64,000 nt of DNA from Pseudoalteromonas sp. GCY (GCF_016695175.1 NZ_CP068023.1:2619501-2683500), one strand, 5' to 3'; positions 25,506 through 34,408 are shown, counted from the first letter of the stretch. Made by a program: numbers and translations. Notes: a model not told the origin generated them from the letters alone.

Positions 25506-27764
25506 CTAGCGTTTGCCCCAAAGCACATCAATTTCTTTACCGCCTTTAACAAACTCTAGCTTCACCGTCACTTTGGTACCATTTTGTGCCTGAGGAAAAG
25601 TGCGCGTACATTGCAATACATAATGGGCGAAAAAGCGGTTATAGAATCCATGTTCGCCCATGTCATCAAAAAGATTAAATGCTTGTTCAAGCACAGAATA
25701 ATCCCCTTCTTGGTGATAAGCGAAGTTAAGTTGTGCAAAGCCATCGCATAGGTTTTTAATATCCTGCAAAATCCGCGGATGTAACTCGACTATTCCTGCA
25801 AGGGTTTGGAATTTGCTCGCACCTAGCCTGCGCCAATCCCGCTCTTTACTTGCAAGTTTTCGACATCCCTTTGCTTTGAGATATTGATATGTCGCCAGAG
25901 CCACTTCGTTATGAGAGTTAAGTTGCGAATTTAACAATGCCTCAAAAATCGCATCATATAATTTCACTCGATTTTCTATAGTTGCCCGCTCAGGAAGTAT
26001 TTTATGATTAATGGGTAATGCAGCGGCAAGCGAGATGGCCAATCTTCGACTATCAAACTGACCTAATAAAGGTAGTAGCTGAATAAATACGTCATGGTCA
26101 AGATGTAAGGACTTAACGATCCGCACATTATCGGCATCTTTGAGTATCTCGCTCAATCGGTGTTTTGTATCCTCATATTCAAACTCTGGGATCATACCCC
26201 ATACCGATAAATCATCGACCAAGTGGTCCAGCTCGTTACTGGTCACACTCGCCTCTTGCTGTTCATGTACGAGCGTCAGACCCAACGTAAACTCGCGTAG
26301 CTTAGGCGGCGTTGATGTTGAAAAGGCCACCATCTGAGCATCAAAGCTGAGATAGTAATGACGTTTATCGCCATTAATATCATCTTGATAACCACGCATT
26401 CCAAGCGTAGCAAGTTGCACTCTATCTAGCTTGTCTCTCGTTTCAATGGTTTTAAATGAATAGCTGTTACGGCTCATGGCCGACCAAGCTCCAAAGCCTA
26501 AATTGAACCCATAGGCTTGCTTGATTTCAGTACTAGTTTGAAAGAAGAAGCGCTCTATCTCGATTTCATCTTGGTAACTAGACTGAGTGATAGTACCAAC
26601 CCGCCCAAATAGCGCATCAAGATGCACCTGCTCTAGGCCTTTGGTAGTTAATTTCGCTTCAAGCAGCGATTGATGACTGGATAAACGCGTATATTCAAAC
26701 TTAACACTTAACTCGGCTTTCAGCTTTGCAGCTGTTTCAATATTTGCTAACACCGTTTTTTTAATGGTCAGCAGCTCGCTTTGGAGTCGTTCTAAACTGT
26801 CCGTTAGTGGATCAAGCTGTAAGCGATCTTTTAATCTTAAGATCAGGTCGTTTTGCGCTTCATCGGGTGATTCTGTTGCGACGAGTGAAAGGACTTCTTC
26901 AACCTTATCCAGAGGTGCATTGAATATCCCTGTCAAAATACTCGAATAAGCTTGCTTAAATCCGGTTTGGTCGGCAAATTTGGCGTTCACTCCCCCAGTG
27001 ATTGTTAAAGCGGTATTCGACAATGTTGATTTTTTAATTGCGAGGAAAGTATGGTGTGGTTTATCCAAGCGTTTAGAAAAGACAACACGAAAGCCACCAC
27101 GGATCTCGATATTAAGGTCCGCATTCAAAGCCGAATCAAGGTTAATATCAAGTAATTCTCCTTGATCCAACCAACGACTAAACATATCGAGATTTTGCGC
27201 GATTATATCTGACCACCTAAAATTGGCGCTCACCGTTAACGCCCCTGTCGTTTCCATCATTAATGCATTGTTAGGTGCAAGTGACTTAATATCCTCAACA
27301 TCGAAAATAACCGGCATAGTTGCAAGGTCGCGGCCTAAGGCAAGACCCACAGCTTCACGTGGTTGATGGCAAAGGTAGGCTGCTAGTTTACATTGTGCCT
27401 GCCCATCTGTATTAATACCAAGCAGCTCCGCTTTGGAGGCACCGGTGAGATCAAAGTCAATGTGTGTGCTGTATTTTATCCAGCACACCTCATCACTATA
27501 GGTAAGTGTTGTGGTAGGTTCGAGATCTGCATTAACCTCCTTTTGCTCACCAATAATACCGTCTTCATCGATGACTGTGCTCGCGTTGATAAGCTCTATC
27601 TTACTTTCACCAGTAACACTTGTGGTTATATCTTCCAATGCGAAGCTATGGCTTTCTACTATTTCGCCGCGCCAAGGTAACAAATCACCATGATAGTCTT
27701 TAAGTGGTGTGAGGATAGTCTCGACAAGCGTTTGTAAGCCCGCCATATTCAGTTCAATCGTCAT
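25506..27764 (-). CDS. large cytoplasmic protein of unknown function
   Basis: A 752-residue protein with a clear ribosome site (AAAAGGAAATTCG) before its ATG. No signal peptide, membrane helix or known catalytic motif is visible. The region from about 280 to 380 is rich in charged residues and heptad-like (LERLQSELLTIKKTVLANIETAAKLKAEL in part), probably coiled coil; the C-terminal 200 residues look helical. The frame is intact. It is flanked by a short intergenic region and the guanidinium exporter gene downstream on the chromosome, with no sign of co-transcription. I do not recognise a family. Confidence 0.6.
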   Translation of the reverse strand: MTIELNMAGLQTLVETILTPLKDYHGDLLPWRGEIVESHSFALEDITTSVTGESKIELINASTVIDEDGIIGEQKEVNADLEPTTTLTYSDEVCWIKYSTHIDFDLTGASKAELLGINTDGQAQCKLAAYLCHQPREAVGLALGRDLATMPVIFDVEDIKSLAPNNALMMETTGALTVSANFRWSDIIAQNLDMFSRWLDQGELLDINLDSALNADLNIEIRGGFRVVFSKRLDKPHHTFLAIKKSTLSNTALTITGGVNAKFADQTGFKQAYSSILTGIFNAPLDKVEEVLSLVATESPDEAQNDLILRLKDRLQLDPLTDSLERLQSELLTIKKTVLANIETAAKLKAELSVKFEYTRLSSHQSLLEAKLTTKGLEQVHLDALFGRVGTITQSSYQDEIEIERFFFQTSTEIKQAYGFNLGFGAWSAMSRNSYSFKTIETRDKLDRVQLATLGMRGYQDDINGDKRHYYLSFDAQMVAFSTSTPPKLREFTLGLTLVHEQQEASVTSNELDHLVDDLSVWGMIPEFEYEDTKHRLSEILKDADNVRIVKSLHLDHDVFIQLLPLLGQFDSRRLAISLAAALPINHKILPERATIENRVKLYDAIFEALLNSQLNSHNEVALATYQYLKAKGCRKLASKERDWRRLGASKFQTLAGIVELHPRILQDIKNLCDGFAQLNFAYHQEGDYSVLEQAFNLFDDMGEHGFYNRFFAHYVLQCTRTFPQAQNGTKVTVKLEFVKGGKEIDVLWGKR

Positions 27765-27828
27765 CGAATTTCCTTTTCATCTGAAGTGGAATTATCTAAC
27801 CTAAGCTCCGATTAACTATAGCTGTAAT

Positions 27829-28149
27829 TTAACCCTGAGAGGATAATTTTAGACCAATAATCCCAATCACTATCAACAGTAAACTGAGTAGCTTAAGTGA
27901 TGACAACGGCTCTTTAAAATAGACAAAGCCAACAATAATCGACCCTAGCATACCAATGCCAACCCAGACAGAATAAGCAACGCTAAGCGGTAAAGTTCGT
28001 AGTGCAACACTGAGAAAGTAGAAACTTGCGGCCATCGCCACTAAAGTAATAATTGAGGGAACAGGCTTCGTAAAACCGTTGGTAAATTTCAAACCAATAG
28101 CCCAAACGACTTCCAATAAACCTGCAAAAACAAGTAGCAACCAGCTCAT
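27829..28149 (-). CDS. gdx: SMR family guanidinium exporter (Gdx/SugE)
   Basis: A 106-residue protein with four membrane helices, the small multidrug resistance fold. The conserved glutamate in helix 1 is in [13 protein letters not shown], and the segment [15 protein letters not shown] in helix 3 is typical of the Gdx (formerly SugE) branch, which exports guanidinium in exchange for protons as a dual-topology dimer. The assignment is strongly backed by the guanidine-II riboswitch directly upstream. The ribosome site GGAG lies five bases before the ATG, just beyond the second hairpin of the riboswitch, so translation is probably the regulated step. Confidence 0.93.
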   Translation of the reverse strand: MSWLLLVFAGLLEVVWAIGLKFTNGFTKPVPSIITLVAMAASFYFLSVALRTLPLSVAYSVWVGIGMLGSIIVGFVYFKEPLSSLKLLSLLLIVIGIIGLKLSSQG

Positions 28150-28163
28150 GACAACTCCAAAAT

Positions 28164-28212
28164 GGGGTCGTCCCCGCCAGTAAAAGAAAGCTCTGAAGGT
28201 CGTCCACCAGAG
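28164..28212 (-). promoter_or_regulatory. guanidine-II (mini-ykkC) riboswitch
   Basis: On the minus strand there are two hairpins, each with an ACGA loop. The upstream one has a CTCTG/CAGAG base and a GTGG-ACGA-CCTT top (28191-28212); the downstream one is GGGG-ACGA-CCCC (28164-28175). Paired ACGR tetraloops of this type are the signature of the guanidine-II class, whose loops bind guanidinium and kiss each other. The second hairpin lies 10 bases before the ribosome site of gdx. Hairpins and gene family agree, so the call is strong. Confidence 0.93.
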
Positions 28213-28265
28213 CGAAAGAAAATTAGCACGCCCGTGAAACTAATTCAAGCTTCACGGCAGACAAA

Positions 28266-28445
28266 TTAAGACTCAATTAAGATTGTAAAAGAGCCAATAT
28301 TGCCTAAAAAATCGCAGTTAGCCGTGACAGATAACACCTTCCAACCATCTTGCTCTATCTGCTCAATCTCTTGGTTGAGTAACTCAACGTCTGGTCCTGG
28401 CGAAAAAAAATGCTTTTTCTTATTAAATATTACAACTCTTCTCAC
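28266..28445 (-). CDS. small DUF4177-like protein
   Basis: A short protein of about 59 residues with the pattern LNQEIEQIEQDGWKVLSVTAN, similar to the DUF4177 group (helix, EGW-x-V/L-x-SV, strand). I propose a GTG start at 28445 because GGAGAG precedes it; ATG codons at 28457 and 28463 are possible. Function unknown. The region to 28664 has nothing else that I can support. Confidence 0.45.
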   Translation of the reverse strand: MRRVVIFNKKKHFFSPGPDVELLNQEIEQIEQDGWKVLSVTANCDFLGNIGSFTILIES

Positions 28446-28664
28446 GCGTCTCTCCATGCGCAATTATCAAACTGGCTAAGTATACAGCACAACAAAAAAG
28501 GTACAAAGGCAAATAATGGTTACGATTATATGATGATTTATCACCGTTTTAGTGAGGGTAAGACCGCTACAAGCTTTATTATTCATCAGTTCCAGCTCAA
28601 AAGACGTAACACCAAAGGCTGCAAATCAAATCAATACATTACTCACGTTTACCCTCAGGTGATA

Positions 28665-29180
28665 TTACTTCGCATGTTGGCGTACAAAGCTATCAAGCGC
28701 CGCAACCGACTTAATCACATAGAGTGTTTTGGTTTGCGTGCTTTGCTCTAACTGCGATAAGAATTCTTCATTCCAAAATTGCGGGCAGCGCCTTAACGTT
28801 TTAATACTGGCAATCGTCCCTTTAAACACTGAACTGCCATCTGGCCAGCCTTCAGGCTTAGTGATCATGCTTTTTAAAAGACGTTTTATCACAAACCAAT
28901 AACTCACTCGATATGGTAAGTCGATGTAGACTAAGGTATCTGCTGCATCTAAGCGCTGTTTAAACGCATCTAACGGGCCAAAGCCGTCAATGATCCACGC
29001 ATCAGTATTCAATATGTTTTGATGTGCTTTATCAAAAGCGGCTCTGTCAACAAACTCGCCATTCGCTTGGTAGAGCATCGAGTCTAATTGATATAACGGG
29101 ATGTGTATTGCCGCGGCCAGTCCTTTACTCGCCGTAGACTTGCCGCTTCCCGGTTTACCAAAAACTGCTATTTTCTTCAT
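28665..29180 (-). CDS. P-loop NTPase, adenylate-kinase-like small kinase
   Basis: A 172-residue protein with the Walker A FGKPGSGKSTASKGLA at the N-terminus, then LYQLDSMLYQANG (an LDS motif typical of the topology modulation/adenylate kinase-like proteins) and WIIDGFGPLDAF at the Walker B position. The start at 29180 has an AAGGAGG ribosome site four bases before the ATG; an upstream start at 29204 is less good. The substrate is unknown. A terminator-like hairpin and a 16-codon reading frame precede the gene, and a MITE lies further upstream. Confidence 0.82.
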   Translation of the reverse strand: MKKIAVFGKPGSGKSTASKGLAAAIHIPLYQLDSMLYQANGEFVDRAAFDKAHQNILNTDAWIIDGFGPLDAFKQRLDAADTLVYIDLPYRVSYWFVIKRLLKSMITKPEGWPDGSSVFKGTIASIKTLRRCPQFWNEEFLSQLEQSTQTKTLYVIKSVAALDSFVRQHAK

Positions 29181-29215
29181 GTAACCTCCTTGCTGTGGCC
29201 CCACAAGGCAGATAC

Positions 29216-29243
29216 AAAAAAACCCACCTTACTTTGGTGGGTT
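29216..29243 (-). terminator. rho-independent terminator or attenuator upstream of the kinase gene
   Basis: On the minus strand AACCCACC-AAAGTAA-GGTGGGTT followed by TTTTT. It lies 36 bases before the kinase start, so it would stop transcription entering the gene from upstream. It may be an attenuator or a terminator of a former upstream transcript. Confidence 0.7.
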
Positions 29244-29271
29244 CATTAAAAAGCACACAAAACCACCACTC

Positions 29272-29322
29272 CTAAGGAATGGTAATAATTCGTGTACTTG
29301 TGAGAAATAGTTCTATATTCAT
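29272..29322 (-). other. possible 16-codon leader peptide before the terminator
   Basis: A minus-strand reading frame encodes MNIELFLTSTRIITIP followed by TAG, with an inverted repeat ACCATTCC-TTA-GGAGTGGT at its end and the terminator 28 bases beyond. It has three threonine and four isoleucine codons, which is reminiscent of amino-acid attenuation leaders, but no biosynthetic gene follows and the ribosome site is poor. Confidence 0.3.
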
Positions 29323-29346
29323 AACGATACTTTCACGTAATGATTA

Positions 29347-29609
29347 GGGCCTGTTTATCTTTCAAGTTTGTTTTTGCAGCAGTTTGATTGGTATTTATAC
29401 AAGGCAGAGCCAGCGTAGCATAGTCATTCTATGTGAGTCAGGCGATAACACAGTAGAAATGCCAATCAAGCGCTGCCCTTCGGGTTCACCTGAGTGCGCT
29501 TTGTTCATTGTTGCTCAACTTTTGCCTAGATTACTAGGCGGCAAGTCGAGCGTCGCGACCAAAACACACTCAGGAGAACAAAAGTCAAACAGCAAAGGTC
29601 AACAGGCCC
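29347..29609. mobile_element. MITE, copy 1 (263 bp)
   Basis: Non-coding element bounded by GGGCCTGTT and AACAGGCCC, flanked by TA on both sides. A nearly identical copy of the same length lies at 36031-36293. It contains no transposase gene; short frames inside are not real genes. The TA flanks suggest a transposase that targets TA, but I cannot identify the parent element. Confidence 0.85.
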
Positions 29610-29698
29610 TAATTATTGTCAAGCACACGCAAGGCCAGATGAGTGAATTGAGAAGTAGCATCACTTTGTGGGCTGGCGAGTCACTAACTTTGGCATCG

Positions 29699-30313
29699 CT
29701 ACTGTCTACTCACCAGTAAGTTGCCGCCAGATAGCGCCAAAAATGGAGCACATGCACGATTAAAACGTTTAACCAATTTAGGTTTACTAAACCACTGCCT
29801 TAGATATAGCCCAATAACAGCGTACATAGCGATAGCCACTATTTCCAGAACGAGAAAAGTAGCTCCCAATAGTGAAAATTGCTCTGTCACATTTTTTGCA
29901 ACGTCGACAAACTGAGGGAGAAAAGCGGTAAATATCAAAATTGCTTTTGGATTACCCGCTGCAAGGGCGAATTCTTGTTTCATCAGTCCGATAATGCTCA
30001 GATTGCGGACATCATCTGAAACTGGACTAACGTCTGAGCGCCATAAATTATAAGCAATCCATAATAAATAGAGCGCGCCACAAATCTTAATGGCTAGAAA
30101 CAATATTTCCGACGTATACAGCACAACTGCAAGGCCTGACGAGGCAAGCGCTATCATCACACAAAATGCGGCGAGCCTTCCAAGTCCTGCAAGTAGAGCT
30201 ATACGAAAACCATAACGACGTGCATTATTTAGCGCTAAAAGATTATTTGGCCCTGGAGCCATATTCAAGGCAAAGCACGCTGGGATAAATAAAAGTAGTG
30301 TCCAGATGTCCAT
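29699..30313 (-). CDS. LysE/RhtB family amino acid exporter
   Basis: A 204-residue inner-membrane protein with about six helices and the family's N-terminal signature FALNMAPGPNNLLALNNARRYGF. It should export an amino acid or derivative. The ribosome site AAAGGAAAG is five bases before the ATG. A MITE lies about 90 bases beyond its stop. No regulator is adjacent, and the substrate is unknown. Confidence 0.88.
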   Translation of the reverse strand: MDIWTLLLFIPACFALNMAPGPNNLLALNNARRYGFRIALLAGLGRLAAFCVMIALASSGLAVVLYTSEILFLAIKICGALYLLWIAYNLWRSDVSPVSDDVRNLSIIGLMKQEFALAAGNPKAILIFTAFLPQFVDVAKNVTEQFSLLGATFLVLEIVAIAMYAVIGLYLRQWFSKPKLVKRFNRACAPFLALSGGNLLVSRQ

Positions 30314-30338
30314 AGTCTTTCCTTTAAAAAATATTGGT

Positions 30339-30893
30339 TCAGCGATTAAATTCTGACTTTAATAACCCAAAGCACGTTAGGTCGTGAAATTGTTCTTTCC
30401 AATATCCACTTTGTCGTCTAACCCCCTCAGCTTTAAAACCTAGCTTTTCTAACACAGCCTCTGACGCATGATTTCCCGGCACCGTATCTCCTTGAATTCG
30501 ATTCAGTGCGCCACATGCTAGTAAACCACCAAACGCTGCGGTGATAATTTGGTGTAATGCTTCCGTGGTATAACCCTTTCCCCAAAATTTCGGCATCAAA
30601 TCATAACCGATAACTGCATTTTTCATCGCTGAGTTCCATGAGTTAAAACCACATGTACCTATAAGCTGCTCAGTGTCTTTTAATCGGATAGCCCAACGGA
30701 TCCCAACACCGCTATCAAATCGAGAATGAAAGAAATCTATGAGTTTTTCAGCTTGTAATCGCTCACTAAACGCCTCTAAATCGTAGTATTTCACTACCTC
30801 TCGGTTTGAAAATAGTTCAAAAATAGCATTACTGTCGCATTCGGATAGCGCCGTAAGCTTCAAGCGTGGTGTTTCAAATTCTGGAAATTGCAT
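30339..30893 (-). CDS. GNAT family N-acetyltransferase, RimJ/RimL-like
   Basis: A 184-residue enzyme of the RimJ/RimL type: ETPRLKL near the N-terminus, the acetyl-CoA segment MPKFWGKGYTTEAL in the middle, and NHASEAVLEKLGFKAEGV near the C-terminal end. This branch acetylates protein N-termini or small amines and antibiotics; the acceptor here is unknown. A GGAGATC ribosome site precedes the ATG. The LysE gene starts 25 bases after its stop and may be co-transcribed. Confidence 0.85.
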   Translation of the reverse strand: MQFPEFETPRLKLTALSECDSNAIFELFSNREVVKYYDLEAFSERLQAEKLIDFFHSRFDSGVGIRWAIRLKDTEQLIGTCGFNSWNSAMKNAVIGYDLMPKFWGKGYTTEALHQIITAAFGGLLACGALNRIQGDTVPGNHASEAVLEKLGFKAEGVRRQSGYWKEQFHDLTCFGLLKSEFNR

Positions 30894-30967
30894 ATTGATC
30901 TCCTAAACATTCAAAACGCAACACAGAGATAACTTCAAACCGCGATAAATAGCATGGTGAAAGTTAT

Positions 30968-31594
30968 CTATACTGCGCGAAATAGCACTTTGACTGCATC
31001 TAAAAAATGGCCGGATTGCGGTTGTTTAGTATTAAAACTTCTACCACCATCGTCTTCGACCACAATACTGTAATTACCTGACTCAAGTTCAGCGGTATAC
31101 CACTGCATAAACTCAGAGAACGACTTAGCAATCACAAACTTTTCGTCTTCATCACGACCAAAGTTTATCACTTGTCCAACAGTGCCATTTTCGGCCGGTT
31201 CAAAATCTAAACCAAGGTAGTTGCCTGCCCAATCATGGGCAAACGGTACCCACCTTTTATGGGCATAAACTTCTTTGATAAACCCAGGAACATGAGAAGT
31301 TGAAAACATGCTCAGCTCTTTCATTCCCTCTTCACCTTGTGAATCGATGATTTCAGCCCACGAACACCATTCTTCATAAACTCTGTTCAAAGGTAAAAAG
31401 TTGAGTCCGTAAAATAAACCAGTATTGATCTCATCTTTCTGGCCGTTATGTTCGAGATACATCGCTTTCAATCGCTCAGGCAGTTCAACACCGAGCTTAT
31501 TCTCTAGGCTTGCTATTTCACTCGCTGTCGCCGGCTGATTAAGATCACACATAAGCTCAGGCAATGTCGCCTGTACCCATTCCATCAAGTTCAT
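30968..31594 (-). CDS. SMI1/KNR4 family protein (immunity-like)
   Basis: A 208-residue protein with the SMI1/KNR4 pattern: ATASEIASLENKLGVELPERLKAMYLEHNGQ at the N-terminal third (shown in part: LGVELPERLKAMYLEHNGQ), then strands and WVPFAHDWAGNYLGLDFEP. This superfamily is common among immunity proteins of contact-dependent and polymorphic toxin systems. No toxin gene is next to it, so it may be an orphan immunity gene. AAGGAAG precedes the ATG. Confidence 0.83.
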   Translation of the reverse strand: MNLMEWVQATLPELMCDLNQPATASEIASLENKLGVELPERLKAMYLEHNGQKDEINTGLFYGLNFLPLNRVYEEWCSWAEIIDSQGEEGMKELSMFSTSHVPGFIKEVYAHKRWVPFAHDWAGNYLGLDFEPAENGTVGQVINFGRDEDEKFVIAKSFSEFMQWYTAELESGNYSIVVEDDGGRSFNTKQPQSGHFLDAVKVLFRAV

Positions 31595-31672
31595 TTTAAT
31601 TACTTCCTTATCACTTAAATCTAAGAGTTAATTCCATTGATATTTAATTTACGCGTGTTTGCTCATCCGCCT

Positions 31673-32197
31673 TCAACCAAACCGAGCATGCCAATCATTG
31701 AATCGGTTCAGCAACTCTGCGCTATTTAGCTTATAATTTGCTGCGCTTTCAAGTTCCAACATATGCTCACTTCGGTCTGTACTTAGCACTGACAGAAAAA
31801 CATTTTTGGCAAAGACGCCTTCTTGCCTCAACTCTAAAAGCGCCAATACAAAAGCGTTGAAAGTGGGGTTGATAATTTCTTCAAGATAATTTTCATAGAG
31901 CTTTGCATCTTCCAGTTCAAGGCGAGCTGCGAGTAAAGTAGCAACACCTTTAAAATGCACATCCCTATCGCTTAAATCCCACTCAACGGGAAAGAACTCA
32001 AACTCAGTATTATCATCTTGTGAAAGCCATTGTTGTGTCATGGCAACGTGATAGAGCGTCATTACACTGTCATCAGTACATAAAGCATAACCGAGCAACT
32101 CATCTGGCTGGTGTATACGTTGGAGGTTTGTAAAAGTAGTTTTTACGGCATCTTTGACGAGACTTTTCAACTTATCAAAGTCAATCAAATCTGACAT
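31673..32197 (-). CDS. DUF4303 domain-containing protein (immunity-like)
   Basis: A 174-residue protein. The ATG at 32197 has a GGAGG ribosome site seven bases upstream and is preferred to one at 32215. The layout (helical N-terminus DFDKLKSLVKDAVKTTF, then LYHVAMTQQWL and FFPVEWDLSD) fits DUF4303, a family often linked to toxin-immunity loci. It lies between an SMI1 protein and another immunity-like gene on the same strand. Confidence 0.7.
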   Translation of the reverse strand: MSDLIDFDKLKSLVKDAVKTTFTNLQRIHQPDELLGYALCTDDSVMTLYHVAMTQQWLSQDDNTEFEFFPVEWDLSDRDVHFKGVATLLAARLELEDAKLYENYLEEIINPTFNAFVLALLELRQEGVFAKNVFLSVLSTDRSEHMLELESAANYKLNSAELLNRFNDWHARFG

Positions 32198-32251
32198 GGC
32201 ACAACCTCCATACACTACACTCTGGATAACACACCAAACAGATCCGCAGGC

Positions 32252-32812
32252 TTATTTATCTGCTAATGACATCGACCCAACTATTTTGCCATTTTCGATT
32301 AAAAAGAGCCTATTTGCGATAGGTGCGTTGCCGTAACTATCATCGTTCCAAGCTTCGCTATGTAAATAAATAAACTTATCCAATAAATCGTGCGATGCGT
32401 CTCTGGATACCACCATTAATCCGGTACGTCTCGCTATTGAGACAAGTAGCTGTTCGGCATCTAGCATTTCGTGCGCTTTCAGCATTTGCGTTTGAGATAA
32501 AATCGCTTCACTACTAAAAGACTCACCGCTGGCAGTTAATACTTGGTTGTTTAGCACTGCGGACGGGACAAAGGTTACATCTAAAGCATCAATATTTTGA
32601 AAAGCCTGTGGAACTACCACATTTAAATCGACCTTTTGACCATCTTGATGTGTTAAAAAAACGAAATTATCTGGGGTATCATAACCAAAACCAATCACGA
32701 CTTCTGGGTCATCTTCTGGGCCAATTAATACTGAATAAACCGCACCGTATTGAATACCAGGCCAATCTCCAGCCTTAATAATGGGATAAATTGTTCTATC
32801 CTTTAAGTCCAT
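32252..32812 (-). CDS. hypothetical protein, possibly immunity-related
   Basis: A 186-residue soluble protein with a good AAGGAAA ribosome site. There is no recognised family; the N-terminal half contains beta-strands (VIGFGYDTPDNFVFLTHQ) and the C-terminal half looks helical. Its position beside DUF4303 and SMI1 genes on the same strand suggests a related role, which is inference. Confidence 0.6.
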   Translation of the reverse strand: MDLKDRTIYPIIKAGDWPGIQYGAVYSVLIGPEDDPEVVIGFGYDTPDNFVFLTHQDGQKVDLNVVVPQAFQNIDALDVTFVPSAVLNNQVLTASGESFSSEAILSQTQMLKAHEMLDAEQLLVSIARRTGLMVVSRDASHDLLDKFIYLHSEAWNDDSYGNAPIANRLFLIENGKIVGSMSLADK

Positions 32813-32826
32813 TGCTATTTCCTTAT

Positions 32827-32919
32827 CTAGTTGTTTGGTAAAGTAGTTTCTATTGGCATGTCTGCAACAACATCTCCCGAAAACGCAGCTACCAATAACA
32901 GTATTAAAAAGACCTTCAT
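32827..32919 (-). CDS. possible 30-residue secreted peptide
   Basis: A short minus-strand frame 15 bases before the gene starting at 32812. Residues 1-19 (MKVFLILLLVAAFSGDVVA) look like a complete signal peptide, leaving about eleven residues. The ribosome site is weak. It could be a genuine small exported peptide, or the relic of a longer secreted protein. The remaining 32920-33180 holds no gene I can support. Confidence 0.3.
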   Translation of the reverse strand: MKVFLILLLVAAFSGDVVADMPIETTLPNN

Positions 32920-33185
32920 AAAAATTTAAGCCTCAATCAAGTATGACGTACTGCGTAATTGTCGGTTCGAATGTGTTCGTACTTATGCTGACAGTCGTAA
33001 GGGAGATAAATAGACGCACTAGATTTTTGGATTTATTTTGCGATATCCATATCATGCTATCTAAATACGATACTATTCTCAGCAATCCCTGGCAGTATCC
33101 ATGCTTTTTTATTAAATCACCTTTGTTCCTTTTTTCAAGGTAATTTTATTAGACCATTAATAAAAAATTCAGTGATGTAGAAAAA

Positions 33186-33201
33186 GGCATGCTTGCATGC
33201 C
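33186..33201 (-). terminator. rho-independent terminator of the propeller protein gene
   Basis: Minus strand GGCATGC-AA-GCATGCC followed by TTTTT, 48 bases after the stop of the gene at 33249. Confidence 0.7.
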
Positions 33202-33248
33202 GTTTAGTCTAGGTTTTTAGTGGTAGTATAACCAAGAATAACTGAGCA

Positions 33249-34076
33249 CTAGCGTGTTGGTCTCAGCGTTTCAATAACCTTCGCATCCATCCAGTATGGA
33301 TTACCTTCCCAGTAACTCGTGCCGTCTTTTTTGACTTTTTTGTCACCTCGCCAAAAAAATAAATATTTTCCGTCTGGTGATACTTTAGGACGTTGCTCGT
33401 ACGCAGCCGTATTAATCGCATCTCCCATATTTATTGCGTTCGTCCACGTACCATCTTGGTTACGAAAACTAATGTAGATATCAGGCGTGTTTTCACCTTC
33501 CTTTTCAGCATCCCACATAATATAAGACTCATCTGGCGCGATGTAGGGGTGAGCAATGTACTTTCCTTGATTAATTGCTTTACTCATTTTATGCGGTGTT
33601 TCATATTTGCCGTCAACAAGCCGCGAATAACTCAAATACCCACTGCCGTCTTTCAAATCTAAGACATAAAAGTAGTGTGTCCCTTTTGCTGAGGTAGTAT
33701 AACCTCTGATTGGAATATCTTTAAAAGGCTCGATGTTTTGTATGTGTGAAACCGGTGGGCTAAATTGCTCCTGATATGCTTTTATGTCTGATTCGGGTAT
33801 CGATTTTTCAATCCATTGATTGTTTTTATATTGCATCACAATCCATGTCGGTTTTTGGTATTTTCCACCAGAGCGAGTAAAAGAAAGCTCTGACATATCT
33901 GGCAAAAACAACACTTCAGTCTCGCGGTGCTCATCCGTAGAAACGACACCTGGAGCAAATAATTCGGGTGTTAATCCCGGTGGCTTTTGTCCTAAATCGT
34001 AATTGTTTTGGGCATAACTTTTACTACAAATTATTAAGCCGCAAAATAAAGCAATTGAAATGCTCATCTGCTTCAT
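33249..34076 (-). CDS. exported TolB/PD40-like beta-propeller protein
   Basis: A 275-residue protein with a signal peptide (about residues 1-22, ending SYA before QNN). The mature part holds WD40-like PD40 repeats, for example YIAPDESYIMWDAEKEG and VSPDGKYLFFWRGDKK, as in TolB-type propellers. Such proteins bind partners in the periplasm; the ligand here is unknown. The gene is solitary, with its own terminator. Confidence 0.75.
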   Translation of the reverse strand: MKQMSISIALFCGLIICSKSYAQNNYDLGQKPPGLTPELFAPGVVSTDEHRETEVLFLPDMSELSFTRSGGKYQKPTWIVMQYKNNQWIEKSIPESDIKAYQEQFSPPVSHIQNIEPFKDIPIRGYTTSAKGTHYFYVLDLKDGSGYLSYSRLVDGKYETPHKMSKAINQGKYIAHPYIAPDESYIMWDAEKEGENTPDIYISFRNQDGTWTNAINMGDAINTAAYEQRPKVSPDGKYLFFWRGDKKVKKDGTSYWEGNPYWMDAKVIETLRPTR

Positions 34077-34168
34077 AAACTATCCTTTTATTAGAGCCTT
34101 TAGTTTTCAAGTAAACATAATTGCACTAGGAAACAGACAAATCCAAGCACCTTTACAAAACCTGACAT

Positions 34169-34408
34169 TTACACCGCAAAGCCGCGCCATTGCGGCATCA
34201 AAAGGCCTGCAATAAACCAAGGAACTTGTAGTACGAGAATACACAGTGCATACAAACGCAACTGCTCAGCAGTCCATAGCGCAGCAAACCATCCTATGAT
34301 AAAGAACGACTTCCACCCTTCTATTTTTTCAGCTCCACCAAAATTTAAAATCCAAAGCCAAAATGCCGCAAGTGTGACATGAGAGAGTATCCATGCAAGT
34401 AAACTCAT
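34169..34408 (-). CDS. small membrane protein, unknown function
   Basis: A 79-residue protein with three predicted membrane helices (about 3-20, 33-47, 53-70). It has no recognised family. It is on the same strand as its neighbours but separated from them by about 90 bases on either side. Confidence 0.5.
   Translation of the reverse strand: MSLLAWILSHVTLAAFWLWILNFGGAEKIEGWKSFFIIGWFAALWTAEQLRLYALCILVLQVPWFIAGLLMPQWRGFAV

Noticed and set aside
32943..33143. 66-codon plus-strand frame
   Set aside because: Unusual composition, no good ribosome site, and it lies in AT-rich intergenic sequence between two minus-strand genes.
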